The notes: generated from the sequence alone by a model not told the origin. A stretch of 64,000 nucleotides of DNA from Oscillospiraceae bacterium (GCA_017545185.1 JAFWQJ010000003.1:43615-107614); one strand, 5' to 3'. Shown: positions 9,001 through 17,996, counted from the first letter of the stretch. Numbers and translations: made by a program.

Positions 9001-9019
9001 TTTCAGTCTGTGCTATAAT
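8985..9019 (+). promoter_or_regulatory. promoter with CAAACGACCACT element, ADP-ribosylglycohydrolase locus
   Basis: The element CAAACGACCACT (8985-8996) lies exactly 17 bases upstream of a perfect TATAAT (9014-9019). The same 12-mer at the same distance from a -10 box occurs at 51592-51626. No TTGACA-like -35 is present, so the element occupies the -35 position and may bind a regulator. Confidence 0.6.
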
Positions 9020-9092
9020 GGGATCATCAAAGGCGAATCACATCGCCGGAGACAATAAAACCATTGTGCAAAGACGAAAAGGAGGAGATAAA

Positions 9093-9479
9093 ATGAAAGA
9101 GTATACTTTGGAAGCAATAGAACTGCGGATTCTGGCAAAAGCAGCGCTGATCACCGATCACGATCATGAAGCGTTCCATAAGCTTTCTGAGGATTATAGA
9201 GCGATCTGCGGCCATCCGCCGTTCTGCGGCTTCGATGACTACAGCTATGAGGGCGCTGATGAAGAAGCAAAAATAGAACGTGACTGGGTGCAGGCAGCGA
9301 AAAAAGGCAGAGCCATGGAAACGAATCATTCTGTAAATGCAAACAAAAAGGAGGGGTTCCACATGATCGGAGCAATGTTAGGTGATATGATCGGGCGCCC
9401 TATGAGTTTGACAGGGGCGCAAAAACCAAGGACTTCCCGCTGTTCGGCAGAGGCTCGCACATCACGGACGATTCCGTGA
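9093..9479 (+). CDS. N-terminal fragment of a frameshifted ADP-ribosylglycohydrolase locus
   Basis: ATG 9093 follows AGGAGGAG. The first 90 codons (MKEYTLEAIELRILAKAALI...) encode an acidic soluble segment that I do not recognise. At 9363 the frame continues, without a stop, into MIGAMLGDMIGR, the typical start of an ADP-ribosylglycohydrolase, which has its own AAGGAGG eight bases upstream. The frame is then lost at 9398-9401 and ends in unrelated residues at 9479. The 90-residue segment could be a separate small protein whose stop was lost, or an N-terminal extension of the hydrolase. Confidence 0.5.
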   Translation: MKEYTLEAIELRILAKAALITDHDHEAFHKLSEDYRAICGHPPFCGFDDYSYEGADEEAKIERDWVQAAKKGRAMETNHSVNANKKEGFHMIGAMLGDMIGRPMSLTGAQKPRTSRCSAEARTSRTIP

Positions 9480-10159
9480 TGACAGCCGCGGTCGCGGAGG
9501 CACTCATGGAAAGCAGCGGCAGATCCGATGACGAGATCAAAGCGGCGCTGATCCGCTCCATGCAGAAATGGGGCAGACGCTATCCGGATGCGGGCTACGG
9601 CGGACGGTTCATCCACTGGCTGTTCACAGCGGATCCGCAGCCGAACGGCAGCTACGGCAACGGCTCCGCAATGCGCGCGTCGGCGGCGGGGTGGATGTCC
9701 GACGACGTTGACACCGTGCGGCATCTCGCGGCGCTGACCGCGGAGGTCTCGCACAATCACCCGGAGGGCATCAAGGGCGCGGAGGCGACGGCCGCTGCGA
9801 TCTGCCTTGCGAGAAACGGCAGCAGCCTCGCGGAGATCAAAGCATACACCGAACGGGAATTCGGCTATGACCTTTCCGGAACATGTGCGGAGCTCCGGCC
9901 GAAGAACCGGCACAACGAGACCTGTCAGGTGACGATGCCGCTGGTCTTTGCGGCATTCCTCGAAAGCACGGACTTCGAGGACGCGATCCGGAACGCGGTT
10001 TCGCTCGGCGGCGACACAGACACGATCGCCTGCATCACTGGCAGCATTGCGGAGGCTTTTTACGGCGTCCCGGCGGAGATCGAAGCGGAGGGCAGAAAGC
10101 GTCTGCCGGACGACATGCTTGCGCTGCTCGACCGGTTCACGGCACAGTGTAAAGCGTGA
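9476..10159 (+). pseudogene. ADP-ribosylglycohydrolase (DraG/ARH family), frameshifted
   Basis: This frame carries most of a DraG/ARH hydrolase: upstream of its first ATG it reads DFPLFGRGSHITDDSVMTAAVAEAL, which includes the metal-binding DD, and near the end SLGGDTDTIACITGSIAEAF supplies the second metal-binding D-x-D-T. Such enzymes remove ADP-ribose from arginine or other acceptors. The matching N-terminus MIGAMLGDMIGR lies in another frame from 9363. One extra C at GCCCT (9398-9401) would restore R-P-Y-E-F-D-R-G-A-K-T-K across the join. So the gene spans 9363-10159 and is either inactivated or carries a sequencing error. Confidence 0.8.
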
Positions 10160-10219
10160 TCTCCGCCGGATTGAATATGCTGATCATTACAGAGCATACG
10201 TTTTCGGATAAACTGAAAC

Positions 10220-10250
10220 GGCCGGATGCACAAAAGCATCCGGCCTGCTT
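10220..10250 (+). terminator. terminator after the ADP-ribosylglycohydrolase locus
   Basis: A perfect ten-pair stem GGCCGGATGC/GCATCCGGCC (10220-10245) with a six-base A-rich loop; the following T run is weak. Confidence 0.6.
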
Positions 10251-10262
10251 CGTTCCAAAGCA

Positions 10263-10291
10263 TTGACAGAATGAAGAAGATGCGTTATAAT
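10263..10291 (+). promoter_or_regulatory. promoter of the HD-domain gene
   Basis: Consensus TTGACA (10263-10268), a 17-base spacer and TATAAT (10286-10291), 67 bases before the start codon. Confidence 0.8.
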
Positions 10292-10357
10292 AAACACATA
10301 TCTCTGCCGCATACCGCCGGCAGGAGAATCCCGAAGGAAGTGAAAGGAGTCCGCAGC

Positions 10358-11047
10358 ATGAGCTCAGAATTTGCAGAAAACGCCAAGCGGTTCCCGTTAT
10401 ACAACAGGGTGCGGAACGATCATGATATCCGCGTCTATATCGAGGAGCAGAACAAATCCATGCACGCCATGGGCTATACGGAGCACAGCTTCGGACATAT
10501 CGGCGTGGTCGCCGAGCGCACCGGCTACATTCTGGAAACGCTCGGAATGGACGATCACACCGTTGATCTCGGGCTGATCGCGGCATGGATGCACGATCTC
10601 GGGAATGTCGTGAACCGCGTCGATCACAGCCAGTCCGGTGCGCTGATGACCTTTTATCTGCTGGACAAAATGGGATTTGCCGCAGAGGATATCGCGCCGG
10701 TCATCCGCGCGATCGGAAACCACGATGAGGGCAGCGGCGTGCCCGTCAGCGATATCGCAGCCGCGCTCATTCTCGCCGATAAATCTGATGTCCGCAGAAA
10801 CCGCGTGCAGGATACGCCCGAGCATTTCGATATTCACGACCGCGTGAATTATTCCGTTACATCCTCACAGCTCAAAATCAATTCGGAGCATACCGCGATC
10901 AAATTAAAGCTCGTGATCGACACCAGATACGGCGAGATCGGCGAATACTTCGAGATTTTCATGGAGCGGATGCTGCTCTGCCGCAAGGCCGCCAAATTCC
11001 TGAATCTGGAATTTCATCTGATCATCAATGAACAGACGCTGATGTGA
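10358..11047 (+). CDS. HD-domain phosphohydrolase
   Basis: The 229-residue protein has the HD metal-binding pattern: an upstream His (HSFGHIGVVAERT), the HD doublet (AAWMHDLGNV) and a distal IGNHDE. HD enzymes hydrolyse phosphate esters, often nucleotides. Start ATG 10358 follows GAAAGGAG by seven bases; upstream codons in frame lack a ribosome site. It stands alone behind its own promoter. The substrate is not evident. Confidence 0.8.
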   Translation: MSSEFAENAKRFPLYNRVRNDHDIRVYIEEQNKSMHAMGYTEHSFGHIGVVAERTGYILETLGMDDHTVDLGLIAAWMHDLGNVVNRVDHSQSGALMTFYLLDKMGFAAEDIAPVIRAIGNHDEGSGVPVSDIAAALILADKSDVRRNRVQDTPEHFDIHDRVNYSVTSSQLKINSEHTAIKLKLVIDTRYGEIGEYFEIFMERMLLCRKAAKFLNLEFHLIINEQTLM

Positions 11048-11087
11048 GGGGCGGACTTCAGGAATATTATTTAATTTGCATGGAGCA

Positions 11088-12140
11088 TTAAAACTCATGC
11101 TCAATATTCTCCATAGCCAGAAAGCGCTCTAAATCTGTCATTTTATCCTTCTCCGGCTCTACCCCTTTTAATGCTTTCTCTTTCTCATAATCCCAGCCGT
11201 CACGCGCTTCGTCCCAATCATTATGAGATTTGAGGAAATCCCTCATTTCTATTGTATGGATATCCCAATAAGAGACAAGTAACGTGTAAAAATCTAATCT
11301 GGCATAACAAAATGTGACCTTATATTCAGAATGACGGCTGTACACCGACAGTTTATAATCACGACCGGGCTCATACTTTTCGCCCAGTTTTTCGTGATAG
11401 CTTTCAATTGAAATGCGCTTATCCGCCAGCACTTCCATATCTCCGGAAATCAGCGTGTTGTCCTCGCCGTTTTCTCTGACGGCATAAGCTTTAGAAACCC
11501 GTACTTCTTTCGGTTTTTTGCCAGACTTATTCGTCACTGTGATTGTGTACACGTTGTCAAGATCTATATAGAAAATCCAGCCTTTGTACGTACAATGCGA
11601 TTTGAGATTTGATTTGATACGGGCAAGCTTCGCCTCTGGCAGCCTTTCAGGCCGCGGCAAGGATACCGGCGCCTGTCTGTCCGGCAAAGAAGCAGGCGGA
11701 TTTCCCATATTCATATCCGGTAAGAAACCCGGTAAAGCACTTGGCACATCAAGTACAGACGGGTCAGGAATTGATATCCCTTGATTTTTCAGAGTAGGAT
11801 GTAACTGACGCAGATACTCCTCATGCAATGCTACCTTTATCTCCAGATACAAAGTTCTCGATTCCATATCCAGCTGTTTATTTGCGATATACTTAAGAAT
11901 CTGAAGCACAACCGTGTTGACTTCATTTTGAGCTAATTGTATCTTTCCCTGAACTTTTTTTTGCTTCCCCGCCAGAACATACCAGACATACCGAAGTCCG
12001 TGCTGTGCATCAACCGTAACCAGCGCTTTCTGATTCTGAATCAGATCGGTCAGCTCTTTCATCAGCCTCCTGATATCATCGGAATCCATTTCCTCTATGA
12101 CCTCTCCGTGGACAACCGGAGTAACTTCATACTGTGCCAT
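11088..12140 (-). CDS. unknown protein encoded with a patatin phospholipase
   Basis: I do not recognise this 350-residue soluble protein. Residues 1-130 are mostly charged helix (RRLMKELTDLIQNQKALVT... KYIANKQLDMESRTLYLEIKVALHEEYLRQL). Residues 133-165 are a Pro-rich linker. The C-terminal part is mixed and aromatic (GWIFYIDLDNVYTITV, CYARLDFYTLLVSYWDIH). It starts 18 bases after the stop of the patatin gene, so it is its operon partner. Its base composition is visibly more AT-rich than the flanking genes, consistent with acquisition by transfer. It converges on the HD gene with only 40 bases between. Confidence 0.7.
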   Translation of the reverse strand: MAQYEVTPVVHGEVIEEMDSDDIRRLMKELTDLIQNQKALVTVDAQHGLRYVWYVLAGKQKKVQGKIQLAQNEVNTVVLQILKYIANKQLDMESRTLYLEIKVALHEEYLRQLHPTLKNQGISIPDPSVLDVPSALPGFLPDMNMGNPPASLPDRQAPVSLPRPERLPEAKLARIKSNLKSHCTYKGWIFYIDLDNVYTITVTNKSGKKPKEVRVSKAYAVRENGEDNTLISGDMEVLADKRISIESYHEKLGEKYEPGRDYKLSVYSRHSEYKVTFCYARLDFYTLLVSYWDIHTIEMRDFLKSHNDWDEARDGWDYEKEKALKGVEPEKDKMTDLERFLAMENIEHEF

Positions 12141-12158
12141 TTTTCATGTTCCTTTCCC

Positions 12159-13088
12159 TTAACGATTTTCCAGCAGATATGCTTTAGCTTTCTGCAGCGC
12201 TGCTTCATAAGCAAGCTTCTGCTGTTCCAGTTTCCGTGCCTTTTCACCCAGCGTGTCAATCTGCAGATAACTTTTAAATACCGACATACTGTCGCGGTAT
12301 CCGGCTTCGATCAGGCGGGCGGCATGTTCCGGCTTGAAATTCAGGGTTCCGGTCAGAAGCCCCATTTGATCCAGCGGTACACTCGGAAGAATCTCATGCA
12401 CCGCAATGCCCTGCTCCCGGTACCGCTGTTTATCATACGGAGCATAACCGGCCAGAACATCCAGATGAATCACGATGACCTCATCACAAGCTGAACTTCC
12501 CAGCAGCGGATACACCGGCGAGTTATCGCCGCCCCACGGCACGCCGCCGTCCTCATGCAGCCTGCTGCCGATCCGGACTTTCCGGCATAACAGCGGGAGC
12601 GCGGAGGTCGCAAGCATAACGGCTTTCGGCGTTGAACATTTTTTCAGCCAGGTGCCGCAGTCTTTCTCGGAGACAACGCGCAAATTGTGATAGCTCATTT
12701 CTCCGTTTACGTATTTTTCAACTGACCGCCCGTCAGCGGCGTATTCACAGAATTCACCGTTCTGTCCGGCACAGTGCGTGGCCAGAAAGCAGTCAATGCT
12801 ACTTTGGGAAAAAGCTTTGGTATCTATAAAATCATCAATCAGCTCTTCCAGTTTCATTTGCAGTCGGGTCACCTTCAGCCTTGAGATCTCATGCAGCCAG
12901 ATACGCTCGGCATTTTCATAGCTGCCCTGCACAAACAAAGCCGCATTCAGACCGCCGACGGAGGTTCCGGCAATCGCCGTGACATTCCTGTCCCAGCCAA
13001 GCTCATGCAGCGCTTTCCACACACCGATCTGATAGGCGCCTTTTCCGCCGCCGCCGTCCAGAACCAATCCGATTCTTCGTCCGTTCAT
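12159..13088 (-). CDS. patatin-like phospholipase
   Basis: The protein (309 residues from ATG 13088, preceded by GAGGTGAA) has the patatin oxyanion loop DGGGGKGAYQIG at residues 9-20, the nucleophile elbow GTSVGG (Ser near 47) and the catalytic aspartate in EDGGVPWGG. The complete catalytic set predicts a lipid acyl hydrolase. There is no signal peptide, so it should be cytoplasmic. An in-frame extension to 13232 is possible but lacks a ribosome site. Patatins paired with unknown proteins are common in accessory and defence-like cassettes, but no cyclic-nucleotide synthase is present here. Confidence 0.85.
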   Translation of the reverse strand: MNGRRIGLVLDGGGGKGAYQIGVWKALHELGWDRNVTAIAGTSVGGLNAALFVQGSYENAERIWLHEISRLKVTRLQMKLEELIDDFIDTKAFSQSSIDCFLATHCAGQNGEFCEYAADGRSVEKYVNGEMSYHNLRVVSEKDCGTWLKKCSTPKAVMLATSALPLLCRKVRIGSRLHEDGGVPWGGDNSPVYPLLGSSACDEVIVIHLDVLAGYAPYDKQRYREQGIAVHEILPSVPLDQMGLLTGTLNFKPEHAARLIEAGYRDSMSVFKSYLQIDTLGEKARKLEQQKLAYEAALQKAKAYLLENR

Positions 13089-13128
13089 ATTATTCACCTC
13101 ACATGCTTTAGTCTGATCATTTGATCTT

Positions 13129-13157
13129 ATTATATCACATTTCAGACAGTATTTCAA
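13129..13157 (-). promoter_or_regulatory. promoter of the patatin operon
   Basis: Minus-strand TTGAAA (13157-13152), 17-base spacer, TATAAT (13134-13129). Confidence 0.75.
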
Positions 13158-13195
13158 CCATTTCCGGAAATTATTTCGTATCATTTGCAGTGCAG

Positions 13196-13224
13196 TTGAC
13201 GCAGCGCGCAGAATCTGATATAAT
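13196..13224 (+). promoter_or_regulatory. promoter of the SNF2-family gene
   Basis: TTGACG (13196-13201), 17-base spacer, TATAAT (13219-13224). It diverges from the patatin promoter. Confidence 0.78.
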
Positions 13225-13290
13225 AAAAACACAGGGATAATCTATTTTCAAAGTCAAACGGAAACAAACGACCCGCAGGAGGTGATTTTC

Positions 13291-15435
13291 ATGGCAAGGC
13301 CGTTCGGCACAAAGGAAGCAAAGCTGCTGATCACAGAGCACCGGGAGCTGCTCAGTCAACTGGAGGAAGCCGCATCTGCCCTGCAGACCTGCCGTGAGAA
13401 CATCAAACAGTATTCCGATCTGCTTGCCGCACAGAGCGTGCTCACGATCCTGCGGGATATCCCGGTCGAGGAGATCAACAACCGGGAAAAGCGTTCCTTC
13501 CGTGTCAAGACGCTCCGCGAAAACGGCTATCAGACGATAGCGGACATTGTTCCGGCATCCGTGCACGCACTCGCCTCCGTTTACGGCATCAGCGAGGATG
13601 CGGCCTGTTCGATCAAGCGCATCGTCAACGAAATGGCCTCACAGGCCGGGCAGGGCTGCAAAATCCGCCTCAGCACGGACAATCAGTCGAAGGAAGCCTC
13701 CGACCTTGTCTCGGCGATCTGCCGATTCCGGCAGCTGAAACCGCTGTCTGCATCCGCCGCACAGACCGCCGACGCAAACCGTTCCGATATCAGCACCGCG
13801 CTTGCCGATCTGGAACCTGTAAACGGTACGCTGAAATGGCTGTTCGCGTCAAAGGAAAAAAAGCGGAAGGCAATGGAGGCGTTCTGCCGGCTGACAGAAC
13901 TCCGCATCGACAACTACGGCGCGGAAGCTGCCGCGCTGACCGCCGAATATCAGGCGATACAGAACAGCACGGTCTCCGACGCGTGGAAGGATTTTTCTGC
14001 TGACCCGGTCTCCTATTTCAATGTTCTGGAGGAGATCAATCCGGGTCTGCTCGGCAATGACGACGCGCTGTACGGTCTGCCGGAGGAGCTTGCCCGCGAG
14101 ATTCAGGACGAATGCTGGTTCCCGGACGGCCTGCTCTGTGAGCTGCGCAGATATCAGCAATGGGGCGTAAAATATATCCTGCATCAGGAGCGCGTGCTGC
14201 TCGGCGATGAAATGGGGCTCGGCAAAACCGTTCAGGCGATCGCGGCCATGGTCTCGCTCAAAAACACGGGCGCATCGCATTTTCTGGTCGTATGCCCCGC
14301 AAGCGTCATCACGAACTGGTGCAGAGAGATCCGGAAAATGAGCCGGCTCACGGTGATCAAAATTCACGGCTGCTCCCGGACGGACGCCTTTCAGTCGTGG
14401 CTGAAAACGGGCGGCGTCGCCGTGACGACCTACGAAACAACCGCCTACTGCACACTGCCGGACGCTTTCCGGTTTTCGATGCTGGTTGTTGACGAAGCAC
14501 ATTATATCAAGAATCCCGAAGCGAAACGGACAAAAAATGTCAGAGCGCTCTGCACCCATGCCGAACGCCTGCTCTTTATGACCGGCACCGCACTGGAAAA
14601 CAGAGCCGGGGAAATGGTCTCACTGATCCGGATGCTGCAGCCGGATATCGGCAGCCGCATCGAAAATATGACGTATATGGCTTCGGCGCCGCAGTTCCGC
14701 AAAACGATCGCGCCGGTCTACTACCGCAGAAAGCGCGAGGATGTCCTGACCGAGCTGCCCGACCTGATCGAAAGCAGGGAATGGTGCACGATGTCCCCGG
14801 CAGAGGAAGCTGCCTATGAACAGGCGGTTCTCTCGGGCAATTATACGGAATCGAGACGGGTCTCGTGGAATGTGCCCGACCTCAACGATTCCTCCAAGGC
14901 AGCGCGGCTGCTGGAGCTTGTCAATGATGCGGAGGCAGACGGACGCAAGGTGATCGTCTTTTCGTTCTTCCTTGATACGATCCGGAAAATCACGCTGCTG
15001 CTCGGAAAGCGCTGTCTCGATCCGATCACGGGCGCTGTTCCGCCGCAGCGGCGGCAGGAGCTGATCGACAGCTTTGATCAGGCGCCGCCCGGCACGGTGC
15101 TTGCCGCACAGATCCAATCCGGCGGGACCGGCCTGAATATTCAGTCCGCCAGCGTTGTGATCCTCTGCGAACCGCAGCTGAAGCCGTCTGTGGAAAATCA
15201 GGCGATCTCACGCGCCTACCGCATGGGTCAGACGCGCAATGTGCTTGTCTACCGCCTGCTGTGCGAGGATTCCGTCGATGAGCGGATCACGGCGCTGCTG
15301 GAGGAAAAGCAGGCGGTCTTTGACGCCTTTGCGGATCAGTCCGAGGCGGCGAACGACAGTCAGGAGATCGACGAGCACACCTTCGGCGATATCATCCGCG
15401 AGGAGATCGACCGGATCAATGCAAAGCGCAAATGA
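13291..15435 (+). CDS. SNF2/SWI2-family DNA-dependent ATPase
   Basis: The 714-residue protein starts at ATG 13291 after AGGAGGTGA. Residues about 1-130 include a coiled segment and a helix-hairpin-helix-like region (ANG-rich DIVPASVHALASVYGISEDAA). The helicase core then has GDEMGLGKTVQAI (Walker A), VVDEAHYIKNPEAKR (DEAH box), MTGTALENR (motif III), and the C-terminal SGGTGLNIQSA and ENQAISRAYRMGQ motifs V and VI. Such proteins translocate on double-stranded DNA to remodel DNA-protein complexes. No methylase, nuclease or other partner is adjacent, so it stands alone and is not an evident restriction or defence subunit. Confidence 0.88.
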   Translation: MARPFGTKEAKLLITEHRELLSQLEEAASALQTCRENIKQYSDLLAAQSVLTILRDIPVEEINNREKRSFRVKTLRENGYQTIADIVPASVHALASVYGISEDAACSIKRIVNEMASQAGQGCKIRLSTDNQSKEASDLVSAICRFRQLKPLSASAAQTADANRSDISTALADLEPVNGTLKWLFASKEKKRKAMEAFCRLTELRIDNYGAEAAALTAEYQAIQNSTVSDAWKDFSADPVSYFNVLEEINPGLLGNDDALYGLPEELAREIQDECWFPDGLLCELRRYQQWGVKYILHQERVLLGDEMGLGKTVQAIAAMVSLKNTGASHFLVVCPASVITNWCREIRKMSRLTVIKIHGCSRTDAFQSWLKTGGVAVTTYETTAYCTLPDAFRFSMLVVDEAHYIKNPEAKRTKNVRALCTHAERLLFMTGTALENRAGEMVSLIRMLQPDIGSRIENMTYMASAPQFRKTIAPVYYRRKREDVLTELPDLIESREWCTMSPAEEAAYEQAVLSGNYTESRRVSWNVPDLNDSSKAARLLELVNDAEADGRKVIVFSFFLDTIRKITLLLGKRCLDPITGAVPPQRRQELIDSFDQAPPGTVLAAQIQSGGTGLNIQSASVVILCEPQLKPSVENQAISRAYRMGQTRNVLVYRLLCEDSVDERITALLEEKQAVFDAFADQSEAANDSQEIDEHTFGDIIREEIDRINAKRK

Positions 15436-15451
15436 ACACGATCATGAGAAA

Positions 15452-15490
15452 AAACAGCGGAACCGGAACAGCACCGGCTCCGCTGTTTCT
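15452..15490 (+). terminator. terminator of the SNF2 gene
   Basis: AACAGCGGA...TCCGCTGTT stem with an inner CCGG/CCGG pair, followed by TTCTTTT. Confidence 0.8.
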
Positions 15491-15540
15491 TTTATTGCGG
15501 AGCAGTCCCCTGCCGAGGCCGCAGACGGCAGCTCCCGCAA

Positions 15541-15574
15541 AAAAACTGACACCTCCCGCCGGAGATGTCAGTTT
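15541..15574 (-). terminator. terminator of the M4 protease gene
   Basis: AAACTGACA/TGTCAGTTT stem (15543-15574) with inner GGAG/CTCC pairs, followed on the minus strand by TTTTT. Confidence 0.75.
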
Positions 15575-15631
15575 GAATGTTCAGTCTGCAGACGGAACGC
15601 GCCCGTCCGCGCTCAGTGTCAGAATCGTGAC

Positions 15632-17632
15632 TTACAGATACTGCGTGGTGTGGTTGCGGATCGCTCTGGAAATGGCATCGGCATCCTGCATCGTGACCCT
15701 TCCGTCATAGTTCACATCCGCAGTTTTCTTGTTAAAGTTCTTCGGCGTATAACCGCGGGCTGCCTGCGTGACGGCATCCACATCCTTGTTATCGACCAGG
15801 CCGTCTCCGTTCACATCACCCATTTTGTTGCTGACATCCGGAATGCCGACCGTATTGAATGCATTGACAACATAGTTCTTGTACTTCGTTCTGTCGGACG
15901 CGGACAGGGACTTCCTGCTCAGAACGGCATCGGCCGCCTTCAGAACAGCGGTTCTGCACTGGATGAAGTTTGCGGCATTCGCGCCCTGGCTCAGATAATC
16001 GAGCGACGTATACCAGATTTCTCTGCCGATCGCAGCAGGCAGGCCGGCATGATGCATCAGGTATGCGGCATGGGAGATGATCGTGCTGGCACTGTGCTGC
16101 TCAATGTGCTCATACGCGCCCAGATTCTGTTTGTCGTACCGGTACGCATTGTAATGATAGTAGAAGAGATTGCCGTCATAAGGATTCCGCTGCCTTCCGC
16201 TGCTCGGCGAGCAGGTCAGATCTCTTGAGCAGCGGCCGGACTGCTTATATTCATCCTCAGCGAATTTCCACTGCAGCTTGTTCTCGAAATATTCGCCCAT
16301 GATATCGCTGTAGGCTTCCTGCAGCGCATCCGTCTCAGTATTGTTGTTGTTCTGATCTTCCCACTTCACCTTTGCGATCGTGACACGGTGCGTAAATTCA
16401 TGCGCGGCCACATCCCATGCACAGGCTGCAGCTTCTTTATGTTCGCTGTCGCCGGAGTTGAATATCGCATAAGCAATATAATTGCCGCACGGGCTGGCAA
16501 AAGAACCTTGACTGGACTGATACCGCGCTCTCACCGCAAGTGCGGAGCCCTTTCCGTCTGTTCCCTTCCAGCCGAAATTGTTGAGATAGAAATCATAGAT
16601 CCGCTGCACGACATACATCGTTCCTGCCTCTAATTTGTCATCCATCATTTTTGACTTGGAAGACACATGATATGTACCGGCACATAAGTTTGAAAGTCCG
16701 AGCGTGTTCTGAAAGTTATACGCCATACCGGAAACGCTCTTTTCAAAGAAATACTGCTCATGCCGCGCAAAATAATAGTCTCTCAGTGCATACTCAGGGT
16801 TATAGTCATCCCTCGTAATATAGATGTTTCGCTTGGAATCATACGAATAATAATCATCCCCCTGCTTTGCATACGTCAGCATGAATCTGTTGGAATGCAC
16901 GATCGGATTGTATTTGCCGTCGCTTGTGCTGGTCATCTGTTCCACACTCTGCGGCAGGGCATAAGCCGGGCCGACCTGATGCAGAACGGTGCCGGTTTCC
17001 GCATCGAGATACACGATCGAAGCGTCAATACGGTCGGTCACGCCGTGCCATGCAAGATGCGGCTTGCCATCCTCCGTCCGGAACACGACCAGTTCCGGCG
17101 TGCCGGAGACCTCTGCATCGAGCTGCTCCTGCAGGATCGTCTTTGCGGCATCCGCAGGGATCTCCGGTGCAGTATCCAGCGTCAGGCCGGGTGCAAAGGA
17201 GCTTGTCAGAAAATTCGCCTGTCTGCTGCTCTGATCCACAACAAGCTTGACATAAGCGTTCCGGACAGTGAGCCCCTGATACACCTGACGGAAGGTGTAA
17301 ACATCGTTGTATGTGCTTTCGGTCCTGCTGTCAAAGATGAGCTCGCTGTCAAAATCGGCAATGCCCAGCAGGCCGGACATGCCCTTCAGAACAGCAGCTG
17401 CGTCGCTTTCACTGCGAATCTTCCGCGCGGAAATGATGCCGTCGATTTCGGAAGCGGCACCGGTTTCCGTGTACGCAATGCGCGGCAGGACACCTCCGTT
17501 TGCTTCGGTCAGGACAGCGCATGCGTCAGCCGGCACAGTCCGGGCGGTTTCCGCTGCAAAGGCAGCAGGACTTGCGGACTGCAGAGCAACTGCGCACAGT
17601 GCGGCGATTGTGAGAATGGATTTTCGTTTCAT
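15632..17632 (-). CDS. secreted M4 (thermolysin-like) metalloprotease with dockerin
   Basis: Start ATG 17632 follows AGGAGGG and begins a signal peptide (MKRKSILTIAALCAVALQSASPAAFA). The 666-residue product has an FTP/PepSY-like propeptide (about 60-260). The M4 catalytic domain has the zinc motif HEFTH and the third-ligand region ETDALQEAYSD. The C-terminus is a type I dockerin (GDVNGDGLVDNKDVD and ADVNYDGRVTMQDAD). It should be a cellulosome-associated or surface-delivered neutral endopeptidase. HEFTH in place of the usual HELTH is a mild variation. Confidence 0.88.
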   Translation of the reverse strand: MKRKSILTIAALCAVALQSASPAAFAAETARTVPADACAVLTEANGGVLPRIAYTETGAASEIDGIISARKIRSESDAAAVLKGMSGLLGIADFDSELIFDSRTESTYNDVYTFRQVYQGLTVRNAYVKLVVDQSSRQANFLTSSFAPGLTLDTAPEIPADAAKTILQEQLDAEVSGTPELVVFRTEDGKPHLAWHGVTDRIDASIVYLDAETGTVLHQVGPAYALPQSVEQMTSTSDGKYNPIVHSNRFMLTYAKQGDDYYSYDSKRNIYITRDDYNPEYALRDYYFARHEQYFFEKSVSGMAYNFQNTLGLSNLCAGTYHVSSKSKMMDDKLEAGTMYVVQRIYDFYLNNFGWKGTDGKGSALAVRARYQSSQGSFASPCGNYIAYAIFNSGDSEHKEAAACAWDVAAHEFTHRVTIAKVKWEDQNNNNTETDALQEAYSDIMGEYFENKLQWKFAEDEYKQSGRCSRDLTCSPSSGRQRNPYDGNLFYYHYNAYRYDKQNLGAYEHIEQHSASTIISHAAYLMHHAGLPAAIGREIWYTSLDYLSQGANAANFIQCRTAVLKAADAVLSRKSLSASDRTKYKNYVVNAFNTVGIPDVSNKMGDVNGDGLVDNKDVDAVTQAARGYTPKNFNKKTADVNYDGRVTMQDADAISRAIRNHTTQYL

Positions 17633-17996
17633 AAATACCCTCCTAAAATGTAGTGTGATTCTTTCGTTGATATATTTTTTAACACGAAAGCAGCTATATT
17701 CTACCATAAAAAGCAATAAAAAGCAAGCGATTTAATAAATGCTTCATCTATTTGCGGCAATACCTCCGAAAGATTTGAACAGGCGCCGTTTTTTATATAC
17801 AGCAGCTACAACAGATCCGGTCTGCGCACCTGCAGATCCGCCGCTGCACCCGCAGGCTGCAGTTATGATAATATCGTACAGAAAACGCGCAGAATTTGAT
17901 TTCACTCTTGGCATCTTTGTTTCTTGCATTTTGAGTTAGCATATGCTATAATATATACGGCAGTTTGCTTATGCTAACTACATAGGAGGAAGAAAC
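17633..17996 (+). other. intergenic region with two promoters; no further gene seen
   Basis: The minus-strand promoter of the protease gene (TTGCTT 17726-17721, TAGAAT 17703-17698, 17-base spacer) and the plus-strand promoter of the methyltransferase gene lie here. Between them, about 17730-17920, a 61-codon minus-strand frame exists but has no ribosome site. I see nothing supported there. Confidence 0.5.
17924..17978 (+). promoter_or_regulatory. promoter with GTTAG-N6-CTAAC-type operator before the methyltransferase/feo genes
   Basis: TTGCAT (17924-17929), 17 bases, TATAAT (17947-17952). The dyad GTTAGCATATGCTATA (17935-17950) overlaps spacer and -10, and a half-site GCTAAC lies at 17973-17978. 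This is one of eleven similar dyads in the 17.9-44 kb island, the likely sites of the DtxR-family repressor. Confidence 0.65.

Noticed and set aside
17744-17929. A 61-codon minus-strand frame with a GCGCSGG stretch
   Set aside because: The Cys/Gly stretch recalled a small metal-binding peptide, but there is no ribosome site and the frame sits between two promoters.
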